DNA of 49,085 nucleotides, from positions 1 through 49,085 of IMG/VR virus record IMGVR_UViG_3300003981_000003; one strand, written 5' to 3'. This document shows, in pieces, positions 47,533 through 49,085 of the stretch. The notes under the pieces are model-generated. The model was not told the origin of the DNA. It saw only the letters and a program-made list of their open reading frames with translations, and ran no database searches. The first letter of the stretch is position 1, and each line of letters opens with the position of its first letter. This stretch comes from a virus. The position numbers were made by a program, and so were the translations under genes.

Positions 47533-47629
47533 CAGAAAAGCTTATAAACGATTGCATTTTCACCCGTTTGAAGCCCCGAGGGGTTGGCCCAACGCCCAGT
47601 AGGACTAGCCGGTCCTACCCATTCTATAA
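47533..47629 (+). ncRNA. 97-base promoter-hairpin element, copy 5
   Basis: Plus strand: CAGAAAAGC, TTATAAACG (TATA), GATTGCATTTTC, TTGGCCCAAC, hairpin GTAGGAC...GTCCTAC (6-base loop), CCCATTCTATAA, then CAATTCC. No coding gene follows for over 600 bases on this strand, so this copy supports an RNA gene rather than a coding leader. Confidence 0.65.
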
Positions 47630-47880
47630 CAATTCCACCGGACTGAACACAGCTGGAAACACGCCCAGACAGCCGCCCACACCGGGGAATGCAGGGGAAA
47701 GAGCTATTGGACGGTTCTAGAGCCTGTAACACCTACCGCTACCGCCTTCCCGCACCGGTGGTGTGAGGGGGAGACGTGAAATATACGTATAACTGCTAGG
47801 GTTTACATATAATAGTTGAAACCTAAACTAGGACTTCGAGCCGTGTCCCAGCGTTAAACAGGGAAAACTATACTACGACC
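47630..47880. other. Non-coding spacer
   Basis: Contains CACCGGTG at 47753 and AT-rich stretches (AATATACGTATAACT near 47780; TTTACATATAATAG near 47800) that could be promoters. No convincing reading frame. Confidence 0.4.
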
Positions 47881-48170
47881 CGTATAAAAGGGACAACAAC
47901 ATGATACCTAGAACGGGACGGGCACCCGGCGAGAACAACAAGGAACACTCCCAGCACGCCGGCACAACAACAATAGGAATAACGCCCGCCAAAGAAAAAC
48001 AAGAGCACAACAGCAACCTAAGACGAGTACCACACCGCCAGCCGCCAACCACCCATCCCCGCACCGGAAGAAGGGGGAAAAGGGAGACACGACAGGCGGG
48101 AAACCCGGCGCACAAGAAGAAAAACCCGCAACCCCACCCCCAAACAACACGAGAAATAGGGTTTTTTTCT
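47881..48170 (+). ncRNA. Candidate RNA gene with T-depleted body
   Basis: CGTATAAAAGG (47881-47891) is a strong TATA box; transcription should begin near 47910. The following 250 bases on the plus strand are almost free of T, including 101 bases (48056-48156) with none, and end at GGGTTTTTTTC (48159-48169), a terminator-like T-run. Open frames exist on both strands but their products are low-complexity, and the ATG at 47901 lies before the predicted start. A structured or protein-binding RNA is the better guess. Confidence 0.4.
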
Positions 48171-48275
48171 GGTTTTGGCGGGCTGTTTGTTTTGTGGGGT
48201 GGGGAAAAACGGGTTTAGAGTGTGGGAAAACAAGGGGTTTGGCTTGCTTGTTGGGTGGCCCCGGCGGGGGCTAGG

Positions 48276-48695
48276 CTAGCATGGGGCACAGTCGTGGTCG
48301 CCTTCATCTGTTATCCAGGCCCGCCCTTGTGGGGTCTCTAGTTCGAGTGTTTTTACGTACATTGCATAGTAGCTAACAAGCTCATTCTTTTTCGAGTGAC
48401 CGACAAGGTCAATATTTAGCCGCACAGTTTTGCCCACCGTGTAGCCATATCTAAGTGTTATTCCTAAGAAGTCGTTTTCAATATAGGTTTCTATCGTTGT
48501 TGGTTTTGTCCCGGCCCACGGCTCAATAATATAGTTAAGCTTATTAATAATTTCGGTGAGTGACCCCCGGAAACAGCGGTCAGCTAAGAGGTTGAAGAGG
48601 TGTTTAACTATCGGTTTCAAATCCATTGGGTCCATGTTCTCAAACCTGGCCAAGAAGCTCTCAAGGAGTTCCTCACGAGTTTCCTTATCCGACAT
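48276..48695 (-). CDS. Hypothetical protein, 139 aa
   Basis: ATG at 48695, with a weak GATAAGGA upstream. The N-terminal half is helical and charged (KETREELLESFLARFENMDPMDLKPIVKHLFNLLADRCF); the C-terminal half is beta (FLGITLRYGYTVGKTVRLNIDLVG, LVSYYAMYVKTLELE), ending in an acidic, Cys-containing tail (DEGDHDCAPC). The layout resembles the 138-aa protein at 2153-2569. No known family. Only minus-strand gene at the right end. Confidence 0.65.
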   Translation of the reverse strand: MSDKETREELLESFLARFENMDPMDLKPIVKHLFNLLADRCFRGSLTEIINKLNYIIEPWAGTKPTTIETYIENDFLGITLRYGYTVGKTVRLNIDLVGHSKKNELVSYYAMYVKTLELETPQGRAWITDEGDHDCAPC

Positions 48696-49085
48696 TCCTT
48701 ATCCCTCTATTCTCTGTCTTGTTCACTCTATATTGTAGTTTGGCTTGGTATTTATGTTTGGCCTGGTTGGTTGGTATATATTTTGGGTTGGTTTTTATAG
48801 GTGCTTTTTAAGGGGCGTATATACTGTTATTCCTATTGCTATGCGCCAGTGCGGTGGTTGTAGTGCTTGTTATTGTCAAAAATCGTTTATCTTATAGAAC
48901 CACGTATTATACTTATTTTAAAATGCGCCTATAAGAGTGGGTGAACGTTTATCAATAATAATTTAACCTTAGAATTTTCTTTGAAATAATTGTTATACCA
49001 ATAAGGTTTTATGATAGTTAAACTAACAATTATAGCTATTTAGAGTTGAAAAACCTAAGAATATATACGGCTACAGACACCACCG
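48696..49085. other. AT-rich right-end region without genes
   Basis: Strongly AT-rich from about 48870. A 10-bp inverted repeat ATAATTGTTA (48986-48995) / TAACAATTAT (49024-49033) flanks a 28-base spacer. Several TATA-like stretches (TTTTTATAGG near 48790; AAGAATATATACGG near 49060) suggest promoters for plus-strand genes beyond the window. No gene seen. Confidence 0.45.

Noticed and set aside
5956-47629. The five repeats as a CRISPR array or insertion sequences
   Set aside because: They are dispersed, in both orientations, without spacers, terminal inverted repeats or transposase genes.
47901-48218. Open frame of 105 aa on the plus strand, and opposite frames (for example 47908-48150)
   Set aside because: Products are low-complexity consequences of the T-free composition; the ATG at 47901 precedes the predicted transcription start and no ribosome-binding site is seen.
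1-49085. tRNA or rRNA genes, integrase, lysin
   Set aside because: No cloverleaf with conserved T-loop, no rRNA-like stretch, no tyrosine or serine recombinase motifs and no cell-wall or pseudomurein hydrolase motifs were found by eye; small RNAs could still be missed.

Overview
The window looks like most of the genome of a long-tailed, HK97-type (head-tail) virus of a hyperthermophilic archaeon, probably a crenarchaeon (Thermoproteota). The basis is direct. Promoters are archaeal BRE/TATA boxes about 25-35 bases before starts, with some genes probably leaderless. Ribosome-binding sites are GGTG/GGAGGTGA-like, GTG and TTG starts are very common, and ATA, AGA and AGG codons are abundant. A full caudovirus gene set is present: both terminase subunits, HK97-fold capsid, protease, portal, tail tube, tape measure and tail tip. 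No integrase, tRNA, rRNA or CRISPR array was seen. The left end cuts a gene, so the window is not a complete genome as given. The host group is an inference; naming it would need a search.

Layout. (1) 1-7555, plus strand: promoter-rich genes dominated by amide-bond chemistry. There are three glutamine-synthetase-fold amidoligase-like proteins (one cut by the window edge), a stand-alone class II glutamine amidotransferase and several small unknowns. (2) 7520-17692, mostly minus: a ribbon-helix-helix regulator, family B DNA polymerase, RadA/RecA-like ATPase, terminase subunits, a Cas4-like Fe-S nuclease, an OB-fold protein and head-tail joining genes. (3) 18309-25415, minus: major capsid protein, prohead protease-scaffold, ATP-grasp ligase, portal and metallophosphatase. 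(4) 25517-35783, minus: tail tip/adhesin, tail genes, tape measure, two overlapping tail-assembly-chaperone frames with a predicted -1 frameshift, tail tube and neck proteins. (5) 35798-42949, minus: adenosylcobalamin-type ribonucleotide reductase with an intein, a large palindromic iteron region (candidate origin) and a primase-helicase. (6) 43051-47377, plus: small unknowns, thymidylate kinase-like protein, ERCC4 nuclease, dCTP deaminase, a possible ring-nuclease-like protein and ThyX. (7) 47378-49085: mostly non-coding, with a candidate RNA gene and an extremely T-poor tract.

How it works together. Ribonucleotide reductase, dCTP deaminase, ThyX and thymidylate kinase form an almost self-contained route to dTTP feeding the viral polymerase. 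Primase-helicase, OB protein, RadA-like ATPase, Cas4-like and ERCC4 nucleases form the replication/recombination kit. The amidoligases, the amidotransferase and the ATP-grasp enzyme encoded inside the capsid operon suggest that the virus makes unusual peptide or amide modifications.

Most unusual signals: (a) a 96-97-base element present five times, reading as promoter plus conserved hairpin RNA; (b) the palindrome CACCGGTG, 54 hand-counted copies where fewer than one is expected by chance; (c) the amidoligase/amidotransferase/ATP-grasp set; (d) a -1 slippery site before the tape measure; (e) a roughly 108-base symmetric palindrome of GTATGCCC boxes; (f) a 101-base stretch with no T on the plus strand.
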